NCBI GenBank assembly: GCA_945867815.1
Contig: CAMBIX010000013.1
Coordinates: forward strand, 1-34,835
Length of the DNA stretch: 34,835 bases
Source: an uncultured Veillonellaceae bacterium
Lineage (GTDB): Bacteria > Bacillota > Negativicutes > Veillonellales > Veillonellaceae
Direction: 5' to 3'
Notes under the pieces: generated by a model
What the model saw: only the letters and a program-made list of their open reading frames with translations
Told to the model about the DNA's origin: nothing
The model's database searches: none
Translations under genes and position numbers: made by a program
In this document: piece by piece, positions 1-6,797 of the stretch
Numbering within the stretch: the first letter of the stretch is position 1
Layout of the letters: each line of letters starts with the position of its first letter

Positions 1-55
1 CTTCATGCTTCATGCTTCATGCTTCATGCTTCATGCTTCATGCTTCATGCTTCAT
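1..55. repeat. Heptanucleotide tandem repeat (CTTCATG)n, cut by window edge
   Basis: Seven full copies of CTTCATG plus a partial eighth run without interruption from base 1, so the array may extend beyond the window. A 7-bp unit is not a multiple of three, so a copy-number change would shift frame if the array lay in a gene, or change spacing if it lay in a promoter. The nearest gene inside the window is hicB, whose 3' end is about 145 bp away. The stretch 56-198 holds no gene or clear hairpin. Confidence 0.95.
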
Positions 56-198
56 CAAAGATGCTATCATACGATGAACATAGGCTACCTTGTTTTTTCT
101 TAATTTCATAAATTTATATGTAAATTGAAAATCTCAATCACTAATGCGAGTTAGTAATTAAGTCTCTTTCTCATCTTTGTATTATATCACATAAATAC

Positions 199-564
199 CT
201 ATCTTGCGCTATGTATGTGCCTTGCACTTAACAAATAGACGCAATATTGATTCATGCTAATCCCTTCTTGTTCGGCTTGCAACGCTAACTCCTTATGCAA
301 GCTTTTTGGTAAACGCAATTTAAATTGACCCGAATAGGTCTTACCTTCTCCACTTGGTTCATGAATAACTACCTTATCTTCTATCGCAGCCATTAACCAT
401 TGATATTGTGCCTCTTTTAACTGCCTAAGTGCTTCTTCCATCGTATCCGCATAAGTAATACACCCAGGTAACTCAGGGTACATAGCTGCATAACCACCTT
501 CTACCGTATCTGGAATAATCTCCACCTTATAAGGCAAACTCATATAATAATCTGCTGTTTTCAT
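199..564 (-). CDS. hicB: HicB-family antitoxin
   Basis: A 121-residue HicB antitoxin. Residues about 10-65 form the HicB fold, with the family signature YPELPGC at 29-35 and the following acidic stretch (ADTMEEAL). Residues about 80-115 look like a ribbon-helix-helix DNA-binding tail (FKLRLPKSLHKEL then GISMNQY). HicB normally neutralises the HicA mRNA interferase and represses its own operon. The gene starts one base after the stop of the hicA remnant, as in a standard hicA-hicB operon. The toxin gene is broken, so this is an orphan antitoxin here. It may still act as a DNA-binding protein or neutralise HicA toxins encoded elsewhere. The family call is secure; present function is inferred. 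Confidence 0.9.
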   Translation of the reverse strand: MKTADYYMSLPYKVEIIPDTVEGGYAAMYPELPGCITYADTMEEALRQLKEAQYQWLMAAIEDKVVIHEPSGEGKTYSGQFKLRLPKSLHKELALQAEQEGISMNQYCVYLLSARHIHSAR

Positions 565-565
565 A

Positions 566-804
566 TCACTCAGCTCCTTCTATGACCTGTTTTACCAACC
601 GTATATATATATCAACTTAACCGACTTATGTTTTGGTATCGTAATTGGTGTACTACCTTTCTTGCGAAAAACATAATGGCTACTCCCATTGCCAATATTA
701 GATATTGTATATCCATATCATTCCAACACTTTTTGTAATTACGAAAAACGTAAATCTCTATCTAATTTTCTAACACGCCACAACAACTTCTTAAACTTTG
801 ACAT
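566..804 (-). pseudogene. hicA: Decayed HicA mRNA-interferase toxin
   Basis: Translating the minus strand from the ATG at 804-802 gives a HicA-like protein (MSKFKKLLWRVRKLD, then LQKVLE, then GSSHYVFRKKG and PITIPKHK), but it is interrupted by TAA at 739-741 and TGA at 718-720. Near 605-615, at a TA-dinucleotide tract, the frame shifts: the expected C-terminus (IYIRLVKQVIEGAE) continues in another frame and ends at TGA 566-568, one base before hicB. The SSHYVFRK segment carries the conserved HicA catalytic histidine region. Two nonsense codons plus one frameshift make a functional product very unlikely. It has a purine-rich ribosome site (GAGGGAGAAG), a sign it was once a working first gene of hicAB. 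Confidence 0.88.
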
Positions 805-821
805 AATCTTTCTTCTCCCTC

Positions 822-851
822 AGTGTATTATGGCATCATATATGGTGTCAA
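822..851 (-). promoter_or_regulatory. hicAB promoter with overlapping imperfect palindrome (candidate HicB operator)
   Basis: On the minus strand a perfect -35 hexamer TTGACA (851-846) is followed 18 bp later by TACACT (827-822), about 20 bp upstream of the hicA start. Between them, at 831-850, lies an imperfect palindrome (half-sites TGACACCATA and TGGCATCATA in inverted order, 8 of 10 matching). A ribbon-helix-helix repressor such as the HicB tail binds sites of this kind, so the palindrome is a plausible autoregulatory operator. The -10 choice is tentative; TAATAC at 830-825 with 15-bp spacing is an alternative. Confidence 0.5.
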
Positions 852-892
852 TATATCGATTTTCTATCCCCATATATCCCTCTATAACGTAT

Positions 893-943
893 AAATGACC
901 TAATACATAAGGATATCTCATTGCCCTATGTATTAGGTCATTT
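893..943 (-). terminator. Hairpin between lysC and hicA, probable lysC terminator
   Basis: A stem of 17 perfectly paired bases (arm AAATGACCTAATACATA) encloses a loop of about 17 bases. It begins about 45 bp after the lysC stop codon and precedes the hicAB promoter. There is no strong U tract, so it may terminate weakly or protect the 3' end. Confidence 0.6.
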
Positions 944-988
944 AATATTATATAATGTGTTTACTCTCTACATACTTAGCTTCCCAAA

Positions 989-2218
989 TTAATTCCGTCC
1001 ATCTAAGCACAGTTTATCATGAATAGCCTTAACCGCATCTTTTACACGATTTTCTGCAATTAAACAAGAAATACTAATTTCAGAAGTACTAATAATTTCT
1101 AAGTTAATACCTTCTTCACTTAAGATACCAAACATCTGTGCAGCGACGCCCGGCTGCCCCAACATACCAGCACCAACAATAGATACCTTAGCCATATCTT
1201 CATTAATAACAACACATTCCATATCAACTGTTTGTCGTAACTTATCTAAAGTTTCTTTTGCTAAAACAACATCATCACGAGAAATCGTAAAGACAATATC
1301 CGTCCGTTCATCATCGGTTGTACGAATACTTTGTACAATCATATCAACATCAACCGTAGCATCTGCTAAGGCCTGAAAAATCGTATGCGCTACGCCTGGC
1401 TTATTTTCAACACCTACCAAAGCCACCTTAGCCACATTTGTATCATCCGCTACGCCCGTAATTGTATGTTGATTCGATTCCATTGTATAGTCCTCCCGAA
1501 TAATTGTCCCTGGATTTTCTGTAAACGTAGAGCGTACATGAATAGGTACCCCGTACCGGCTACCCATTTCTACGGCTCTCGGTTGCATAACACCAGCCCC
1601 CAACCGTGCCATTTCCAGCATTTCTCCATAGGTAATCTCTTTTAATTTTTGTGCTCTATCTGTTACACGCGGATCGGTTGAATACACCCCATCCACATCG
1701 GTAAAAATCTCACACACATCCGCCTTCATGGCCCCCGCTAAAGCAACAGCTGTCGTATCGGACCCACCACGGCCTAACGTCGTTACATCACCTGTATCCG
1801 TAATACCCTGAAAACCAGCAACAATAACAATATTCCCCTCTTCTAAGGCCTTAAAAATCCGTTCTGGTTTTACATCTAATATACGTCCCTTACCAAACGC
1901 ATCGCTACTTTCAACACCAGCCTGTGGACCCGTCATCGATACAGCTGGATGTCCCTTTTCAGTAAAAGCCATAGCCATTAAGGCAATAGATACCTGTTCC
2001 CCTGTTGATAACAAGCGATCCATTTCGCGCCCATAAGGATGAGACGTTACCTTCTTAGCCAAAGCCACTAAATCATCTGTTGTATCCCCCATAGCCGATA
2101 CAACAATGACAATCTGATCATCTTTTTTCTTATGCTTTAGCACGCGGTCAACAATATGAAAAATTTTCTCTGGTGTTGCGACGGAACTTCCGCCAAATTT
2201 CTTAACAATTAAGGCCAC
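989..2218 (-). CDS. lysC: Aspartate kinase (monofunctional, lysine-sensitive type)
   Basis: A 409-residue aspartokinase, the usual length for monofunctional ACT-regulated enzymes. It phosphorylates aspartate at the entry to lysine, threonine, methionine and diaminopimelate synthesis in the cytoplasm. The kinase domain covers about residues 1-245, with KKFGGSS at 6-12, TGEQ at 72-75, GRGGSDTTA at 149-157 and FTDVDGVYSTDPR at 172-184. Two ACT domains follow (VALVGVENKPGVA near 266 and VSIVGAGMLGQPGVA near 346), which bind the feedback amino acid. The start is a GTG preceded by GAGG. The gene appears monocistronic, with a hairpin downstream. I looked for a lysine riboswitch in the leader and did not recognise one. 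Confidence 0.95.
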   Translation of the reverse strand: MALIVKKFGGSSVATPEKIFHIVDRVLKHKKKDDQIVIVVSAMGDTTDDLVALAKKVTSHPYGREMDRLLSTGEQVSIALMAMAFTEKGHPAVSMTGPQAGVESSDAFGKGRILDVKPERIFKALEEGNIVIVAGFQGITDTGDVTTLGRGGSDTTAVALAGAMKADVCEIFTDVDGVYSTDPRVTDRAQKLKEITYGEMLEMARLGAGVMQPRAVEMGSRYGVPIHVRSTFTENPGTIIREDYTMESNQHTITGVADDTNVAKVALVGVENKPGVAHTIFQALADATVDVDMIVQSIRTTDDERTDIVFTISRDDVVLAKETLDKLRQTVDMECVVINEDMAKVSIVGAGMLGQPGVAAQMFGILSEEGINLEIISTSEISISCLIAENRVKDAVKAIHDKLCLDGRN

Positions 2219-2473
2219 AATAATCCCTCATTTACGCTAGGTCTACAATCTCTCTCTATAAATAAGTCTAATAAATATGCTATTACTCTATCATAAACAA
2301 GACTGTACGTAAAGAGATTTTATAAAAATATTCCTTTCTGAAAAGATTTTTGTCTTTTTAAGGCGTATCATTAACCTTTCTCTCCCACAAATCTGCAAAA
2401 GATTTTAGTAACAAATAAAACCTTAGCTCTGTAAAGCGTCTTATACTACAATTACTAACATAAAAACGAGCAC

Positions 2474-2519
2474 ATACCCAAAGGGCACTTACGTACTTCC
2501 CGTTAAAAAGCCTTACGTC
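2474..2519. repeat. Partial hairpin-family repeat, near-identical to a copy at 20125-20170
   Basis: This 46-bp stretch matches 20125-20170 at 44 of 46 positions, although the two lie 17.6 kb apart in unrelated intergenic spacers. It contains the family core ACTTCCCGTTAAA but has an extra segment (CCCAAAGGGCACTTACGTA) within what is the left arm in complete copies. No good right arm is present. It lies upstream of lysC in the 454-bp spacer, which otherwise holds only AT-rich sequence and the complete copy at 2587-2656. Confidence 0.75.
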
Positions 2520-2586
2520 AGTATTTTTTCTTCCTCCTAATTCTAAAAAGTATTGTTCAAAATAAGCAGTATAAACTTAATAAGAA

Positions 2587-2656
2587 AGAAGGACATATAC
2601 TTCCCGTTAAAGAGCCTTACAAAGTACCAGCTCGCGAGGGAAGTATATGCCCTTCT
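2587..2656 (-). repeat. Family hairpin 3' of the superoxide reductase gene
   Basis: Nineteen-base arms (2587-2605 and 2638-2656) pair with a single imperfect position. That position (A2593 opposite C2650 on the plus strand) becomes a U-G wobble in minus-strand RNA, the sense of the upstream gene. The inner core includes AGAGCC and CAGCTCGCGAG and forms a second short stem (GAGC with GCTC). The element begins 17 bp after the stop codon and is followed on the minus strand by a U-rich run, so it may act as terminator or 3'-end stabiliser. It is closely related to 20271-20340. Confidence 0.8.
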
Positions 2657-2672
2657 ACTATAATTAATCTAC

Positions 2673-3065
2673 TTATTTTACAACAATATCTTTTTCAGAT
2701 TCCCATAATCCATGGATATTACAATAAGACACTGCAATTAATTTACCCGACTTCTTAAAGGAAGCATTAATCGTACCTGCACTTTCCGCATGTACAAAAC
2801 CTTCATTAGCCGTTGCTGCTTCGCCATGAGTCGTAAATTCAATACGCCCTACTTCTGTTGGCAATGCACTACCTTCAGCTACAAAATATAACTTAATCCA
2901 TGCAATATGATGTTCTACTGTATTTGGATGGGCAATTTCCTTACCTACTTCCAAATCAATAGCTACTCGTTCACCAGCCATAACACTATCTGGTGCAGTA
3001 ATAACTGGTACATGTTTTTCTGCTTTCCAATCGGCTGTTTTAATAACACTTGCTAACGTTGACAT
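2673..3065 (-). CDS. Superoxide reductase (neelaredoxin, desulfoferrodoxin-like)
   Basis: A 130-residue one-domain superoxide reductase. It reduces superoxide to hydrogen peroxide without producing oxygen, a common defence in anaerobes. The mononuclear iron site ligands are visible: His18 in EKHVPVI, His46 in HPNTVEHH, His52/His53 in the same motif, and Cys115 with His118 in SYCNIHGLWE. The N-terminal desulforedoxin domain of desulfoferrodoxin is absent, making this the neelaredoxin class. A strong ribosome site (GAGGAGG) precedes the ATG. It stands alone between long spacers, with its own promoter and a family hairpin 17 bp past its stop. Confidence 0.93.
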   Translation of the reverse strand: MSTLASVIKTADWKAEKHVPVITAPDSVMAGERVAIDLEVGKEIAHPNTVEHHIAWIKLYFVAEGSALPTEVGRIEFTTHGEAATANEGFVHAESAGTINASFKKSGKLIAVSYCNIHGLWESEKDIVVK

Positions 3066-3216
3066 ACTAGAGACCTCCTCTAATCTTTATACAATATACG
3101 TATCTTTACCGACATAAAGAACCTAATCACACACATAAGCCTTACAGACAACGTAGGCATAATGCATACACATAACTAATAGATTCTCCTGTCTCAAAAC
3201 TTAACTATTTTTAACA

Positions 3217-3286
3217 AAGAATAATTATTTCTTAATGCTTATTTTCTTTGCACTTATATTGTACACAACTTTACTCCACAATGCAA
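3217..3286 (-). promoter_or_regulatory. Promoter of the superoxide reductase gene with PerR/Fur-like palindrome
   Basis: On the minus strand TTGCAT (3286-3281) and TACAAT (3263-3258) are separated by exactly 17 bp, giving a good sigma-70 type promoter about 190 bp upstream of the ATG. An AT-rich palindrome centred on AATAATTATT (3217-3233) lies roughly 20-35 bp downstream of the -10. Its form resembles PerR/Fur boxes, which would fit oxidative-stress control. The promoter is fairly clear; the operator is a suggestion. Confidence 0.55.
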
Positions 3287-3298
3287 GTTATATTTGCT

Positions 3299-3433
3299 AC
3301 TTAGCCCTCTTTCAACACTATAACTTTAAAGCGAGCATAAATATATCCCCTTGTCTCTAAGTCACGAAGCGGTTAGCATTTCTCGTAGGCGATTTGGCGT
3401 AGACATGAGCCCAAGAGACAGGCTAACCGCTTC
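3299..3433. repeat. Hairpin-family unit: direct-repeat head plus stem-loop (first of tandem pair)
   Basis: A head segment at 3299-3336 (starting ACTTAGCCCTCTTTCAACAC) is repeated at 3447-3488, 148 bp later. It is followed by a stem-loop whose perfect 12-base arms are GAAGCGGTTAGC (3366-3377) and its complement (3422-3433). The loop core (CTCGTAGGCGA, then GAGCCC) resembles that of the element at 25706-25772. No open reading frame is plausible here. Confidence 0.7.
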
Positions 3434-3446
3434 CCTTATTTTGACC

Positions 3447-3551
3447 ACTTAGGCCTTTTTCAGCACTATGACCTTTGGAAAGAGCGAGTGATACCTTCTA
3501 AGCAAAACCGTTCACGCCAATATGTTTTGTCTGGAAGGTATCACCCGCTCT
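3447..3551 (-). repeat. Hairpin-family unit 3' of cobO (second of tandem pair)
   Basis: The head at 3447-3488 resembles 3299-3336. The stem-loop has 17-base arms at 3481-3497 and 3535-3551 with one imperfect position, an A opposite C on the plus strand that is a U-G wobble in minus-strand RNA. The right arm ends 26 bp beyond the cobO stop codon, so in the cobO transcript this is a 3' hairpin. Confidence 0.75.
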
Positions 3552-3577
3552 AATCCATCAGCCATGTACTGAAAAAA

Positions 3578-4117
3578 CTAAAACTCTATACCTCGCACCG
3601 CTTTTATCCCTTTCTGATAGGCATGCTTCACTAACTTCATCTCCGTCACGGTATCTGCTAGCGCTACTAGTTCTTCTGGCGCACACCGCCCCGTTAAAAT
3701 CACATGTAAGCGCCGAGGCCGTTTTTTTAACAAATCAAGCACCTTGTCAACCGACACAAGCCCAAAATGTATAGCATAATTAATTTCATCTAATACAACT
3801 AAATCCCACCTATCTGATAAGACTTCTTTTTCAAGCATAGCCCAAGCTTCTTTAGCTGCTTCTTGATGGGCTTTTAATTTCTCCTCTGTCACTTCCTGAT
3901 TATGATAGATAAAGCCCTTACCCATAGGACGAATTTCTAAATTAGGCAAAAGCTTTGCTGCTTTTATTTCTCCATATGTTTCGCCACTTTTAATAAACTG
4001 CAAAAAAAGAACCTTAAGTCCATCACCAGCAGCCCGTAAAGCCGTCCCTAAAGCGGCTGTTGTCTTACCTTTGCCTGCCCCCGTATTAATCAATAGCAAT
4101 CCCCTTTGCGTCGCCAT
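3578..4117 (-). CDS. cobO: Corrinoid adenosyltransferase (CobO/CobA/BtuR type)
   Basis: Transfers the 5'-deoxyadenosyl group of ATP to cob(I)yrinate diamide and similar corrinoids, forming the Co-C bond of adenosylcobalamin. The P-loop GAGKGKTT is at about residues 13-20 and the Walker-B-like VVLDEINYAI lies mid-protein; the C-terminus GRCAPEELVALADTVTEM is typical of the family. I choose the ATG at 4117 (179 residues) because the ATG three codons upstream overlaps the ribosome site AAGGAG. It follows cbiA by about 75 bp on the same strand, as the last gene of cbiL-cbiA-cobO. CbiA makes its substrate, so gene order matches pathway order. Confidence 0.94.
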   Translation of the reverse strand: MATQRGLLLINTGAGKGKTTAALGTALRAAGDGLKVLFLQFIKSGETYGEIKAAKLLPNLEIRPMGKGFIYHNQEVTEEKLKAHQEAAKEAWAMLEKEVLSDRWDLVVLDEINYAIHFGLVSVDKVLDLLKKRPRRLHVILTGRCAPEELVALADTVTEMKLVKHAYQKGIKAVRGIEF

Positions 4118-4191
4118 ACAATTCATCTCCTTATATAAACAATAATAGATGCCTTATACACTTAATCAGTAAATATAAAACATCTATTTCT

Positions 4192-5682
4192 TTATCTATT
4201 CTTCATTTTTTTATAAGTTTCTGCTGCACCTATAAATCGTTCTACTGCCTCAGGCAAGCCAGCAAAATTTATATGCAAATAAGATGCTAATACATTCTTA
4301 TAAGTAATTCCACCTTCATGTGACTGTGTCTGTCTCGTACCTTGCAAGGAAAAGGCCGGCTGCCAAGATATGTCTTTAAGAACCTTATCTGCCGCTTCAA
4401 ACTTCGATGCAGACGTTTCTTTTTTTTCAGGAAAAGCAGTCATCAGCTTACTTCCCTCATCCACTTTCGAGCCATTACTAGCCAAACTGGACTCCCTATG
4501 CATAGTTGAAAAATGAAACTCATGACCTTTTAAAGCCGTCCCCTTTGGTGCTAGCAACGTATCTCTTAAAGCCGTTGCCGTCACATACCCTACCCGTTGA
4601 AGCTTCTTTTCCATCTGACTCTTAGCTGGTATAAGCCCCACCATAGGATACGACTGTCCTTCAAAATCGACGATAGCCTGACTTAGATACATATAGCCAC
4701 CACATTCGGCGTAGGTTGGCAGGCCCTCTTCAACAGCCTTTTTTATAGACGCCCGCATCGTCACATTGGCGGCTAGCTGCCCCAAAAACATTTCAGGAAA
4801 GCCCCCACCAATGAATAAGGCATCTGCTTTAGGTAACACCTTATCTGCTATAGGACTAAAATAAACTAGGTCAGCTCCTGCTTCCTCTAAGGCCTCCAAA
4901 CTAGCCGGATAATAAAAGGAAAAGGCCTGATCCTTAGCTACAGCAATAGTCACGCGCTTATCTTTTTTTATCCTTTTATTAACTTTTGGCGGCAGGATTG
5001 GTGCCGCCTTAGCCAACTGTAGAAACATTGTCCAATCCATTTGTTGATTAACAATAGCGGCTATCGTCGCAATCATAGTCTTAGGATCCACTTCCGTAAC
5101 AGGAATCAGTCCCAAATGTCGTTCTGGCGAATGCAACTGATCATTACGGCGAATCACAGCCAATACGGGCATTCCAATGGCTTCCATAGCCTTACGTATC
5201 ATAGCTTCATGCGTATCCGATCCAATACGATTTAATATAACGCCCGCTAAATTAACCTCTTTATCATAGTCTCGAAATCCCTGCGCTATAGCAGCCGCAC
5301 TGGCCCCCATAGCCTTACAATCAATAACAAGTAAGACGGGTGCCTTTAAAGATTTAGCAATTTCAGCCGTTGAACTAATGCCTTGACGTCCCCCATCATA
5401 GAGACCCATAACCCCTTCAACAATAGCTATATCTACATCTTGCGTAACATCAACAAAAAAGGGTGCCAACTCAGTCTTAGGTACTAACCACGTATCTAAA
5501 TTTAAACAGTCCCGGCCAGCAGCCAAGGAATGAAAACCTGGATCGATATAGTCTGGTCCTACCTTAAAAGGTTGTACTCGATACCCTTTTTGCCGTAGTG
5601 CTGCTAAAATACCGGCTACAATAGTCGTCTTACCAACACCAGAATTTGTACCAGCAACAACAACTCGTGGTATAGTCTGCAT
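4192..5682 (-). CDS. cbiA: Cobyrinate a,c-diamide synthase, with a linker insertion
   Basis: ATP- and glutamine-dependent amidation of the a and c carboxylates of cobyrinate. In the 500-residue frame the P-loop AGTNSGVGKTT spans about 14-24, DYIDPGFH is at 48-55, the glutaminase nucleophile is Cys331 (AECGGYMYL) and the histidine of the amidotransferase triad is near 474 (SYLHINF). The protein is a little long for the family: between GHEFHFS (390-396) and PAFSL (446-450) there are about 50 extra polar residues, rich in Ser, Lys and Glu, likely a surface loop. The upstream GTG at 5694 is in frame, but the ATG at 5682 sits at proper distance from AAGG and is preferred. The gap to the cbiL stop is short, so the two are co-transcribed. 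Confidence 0.94.
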   Translation of the reverse strand: MQTIPRVVVAGTNSGVGKTTIVAGILAALRQKGYRVQPFKVGPDYIDPGFHSLAAGRDCLNLDTWLVPKTELAPFFVDVTQDVDIAIVEGVMGLYDGGRQGISSTAEIAKSLKAPVLLVIDCKAMGASAAAIAQGFRDYDKEVNLAGVILNRIGSDTHEAMIRKAMEAIGMPVLAVIRRNDQLHSPERHLGLIPVTEVDPKTMIATIAAIVNQQMDWTMFLQLAKAAPILPPKVNKRIKKDKRVTIAVAKDQAFSFYYPASLEALEEAGADLVYFSPIADKVLPKADALFIGGGFPEMFLGQLAANVTMRASIKKAVEEGLPTYAECGGYMYLSQAIVDFEGQSYPMVGLIPAKSQMEKKLQRVGYVTATALRDTLLAPKGTALKGHEFHFSTMHRESSLASNGSKVDEGSKLMTAFPEKKETSASKFEAADKVLKDISWQPAFSLQGTRQTQSHEGGITYKNVLASYLHINFAGLPEAVERFIGAAETYKKMKNR

Positions 5683-5695
5683 TTTACCACGCACC

Positions 5696-6403
5696 TTATC
5701 TATCTTTACGTTTAGCTAGTACTGTAGACAAGTAATTTACCTTTGTGTCTGCTGGTACATCGCTAAGCCCATGGTAAACTGTTTCATCTGGCAAACCAAC
5801 ACGGCTAATCATAACCGCTTCATCCGCCATATCATGTTTCTTTAAAATAGCCTGTACTTCGTCAAAGTTTTTATACACCTTCATGATAACAGCATCATCA
5901 GCCACAGCCATAACCGCATCAATTTTTTCCTTTGGTGCAGTAGCCGGCACAATAGCTAACACTTCTTCTTTTTCAACGATAGGATAGCCTAAATGAGCAC
6001 CAATAGCGCAAAACGCCGTTACACCAGGAATAGTTTCAATGTCAAAGCCAGTACCTTCAATTAAACGATATACATACATATAGGTACTATAAAACATAGG
6101 ATCACCTAGCGTTAAAAAGACAACCTTTTTGCCCTTTTCCAAATAAGACACAATAATTCGTTTAGCTTCTGCCCAGCCTTCTTCTTGCTTTTTCGCATCT
6201 AAAACCATAGGAAATACAACAGGTACAATCTCCGTATGGTCTTGGATGTATGGTTTAGCAATCTGTAAGGCAACAGAACCTTCTTTCTTTTCTGTTTTTG
6301 GCGTAATAATGATATCCGCTTCCCCTACAATACGAGCTGCTTTAACCGTCATCAACTCAGAATCACCAGGGCCAACACCAATACCGTACAATTTACCTTT
6401 CAT
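5696..6403 (-). CDS. cbiL: Cobalt-factor II C20-methyltransferase
   Basis: SAM-dependent methylation at C20 of cobalt-factor II (cobalt-sirohydrochlorin), the first methylation after cobalt insertion in the anaerobic pathway. At 235 residues it is normal length. The tetrapyrrole methylase signature is present: GIGVGPGD near the N-terminus, FLTLGDPMFYSTYMYVYRL mid-protein (a CbiL/CobI feature) and IPGVTAFCA. The start ATG has AGAGGA upstream. It is the first gene of cbiL-cbiA-cobO, and the 390-bp spacer before it should hold the promoter. The cobalt form, rather than precorrin-2, is inferred from the CbiK, CbiD and CbiG context. Confidence 0.93.
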   Translation of the reverse strand: MKGKLYGIGVGPGDSELMTVKAARIVGEADIIITPKTEKKEGSVALQIAKPYIQDHTEIVPVVFPMVLDAKKQEEGWAEAKRIIVSYLEKGKKVVFLTLGDPMFYSTYMYVYRLIEGTGFDIETIPGVTAFCAIGAHLGYPIVEKEEVLAIVPATAPKEKIDAVMAVADDAVIMKVYKNFDEVQAILKKHDMADEAVMISRVGLPDETVYHGLSDVPADTKVNYLSTVLAKRKDR

Positions 6404-6754
6404 TTGTATTCCTCTTTTCTACTATTTCCTATCTATTTCTTAATAGAATGTTTTACCGTAACCAAGTAAAGTAAACACTTTACTTACACTAGCTATTCAT
6501 CAATTTATTAAGACCTAGGAACCTATTGTTACATTGCCAATAAATTACCTATCCTCTAAGAACGAATCCTTAAGGCCAATTAATTAATGAATCCATAACG
6601 ATATCTATCATACCATATTCTATAGCTAGTATACATAGACAAAATTCCCTTCATCACAGTAAACAAGTAAACCTTACCTAGACAGCTAACCCAACTAAAG
6701 CCTTGTTTATACCAGATAAAGCCTTATGTATACATCAGCCATTACTCTTATAAT
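6404..6754 (-). other. Spacer upstream of cbiL, with one inverted repeat
   Basis: There is no plausible gene here. A perfect 9-bp inverted repeat (AAGTAAAGT at 6464-6472 with ACTTTACTT at 6477-6485, 4-bp spacer) lies about 60-80 bp upstream of the cbiL start and could be an operator. I could not pick a convincing promoter, and I searched by eye for a cobalamin riboswitch B12 box without finding one. Confidence 0.4.
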
Positions 6755-6794
6755 ATCTAAACGGCTTATAAATATATTTATAAGCCGTTTAGAT
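6755..6794 (-). terminator. Perfect hairpin 3' of the first cbiK
   Basis: Eighteen-base arms (6755-6772 and 6777-6794) pair perfectly around a 4-base loop, starting just 3 bp after the cbiK stop codon at 6798. No U tract follows on the minus strand, so it could be a terminator of modest strength or a 3'-end protector for the cbiK transcript. Confidence 0.7.
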
Positions 6795-6797
6795 ACA

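Noticed and set aside
1..55. CRISPR-like array
   Set aside because: Units are 7 bp and contiguous with no spacers.
689..898. Plus-strand open frame of 69 codons
   Set aside because: It overlaps the hicA remnant and its promoter; the composition reflects AT-rich noncoding sequence.
2219..2672. Lysine riboswitch upstream of lysC
   Set aside because: I could not find the expected conserved five-helix junction segments in the minus-strand leader; the spacer contains hairpin-family repeats instead.
6404..6797. Cobalamin riboswitch upstream of cbiL
   Set aside because: No B12-box-like sequence or long-range fold was recognised on the minus strand; a covariance search would be needed to exclude it fully.
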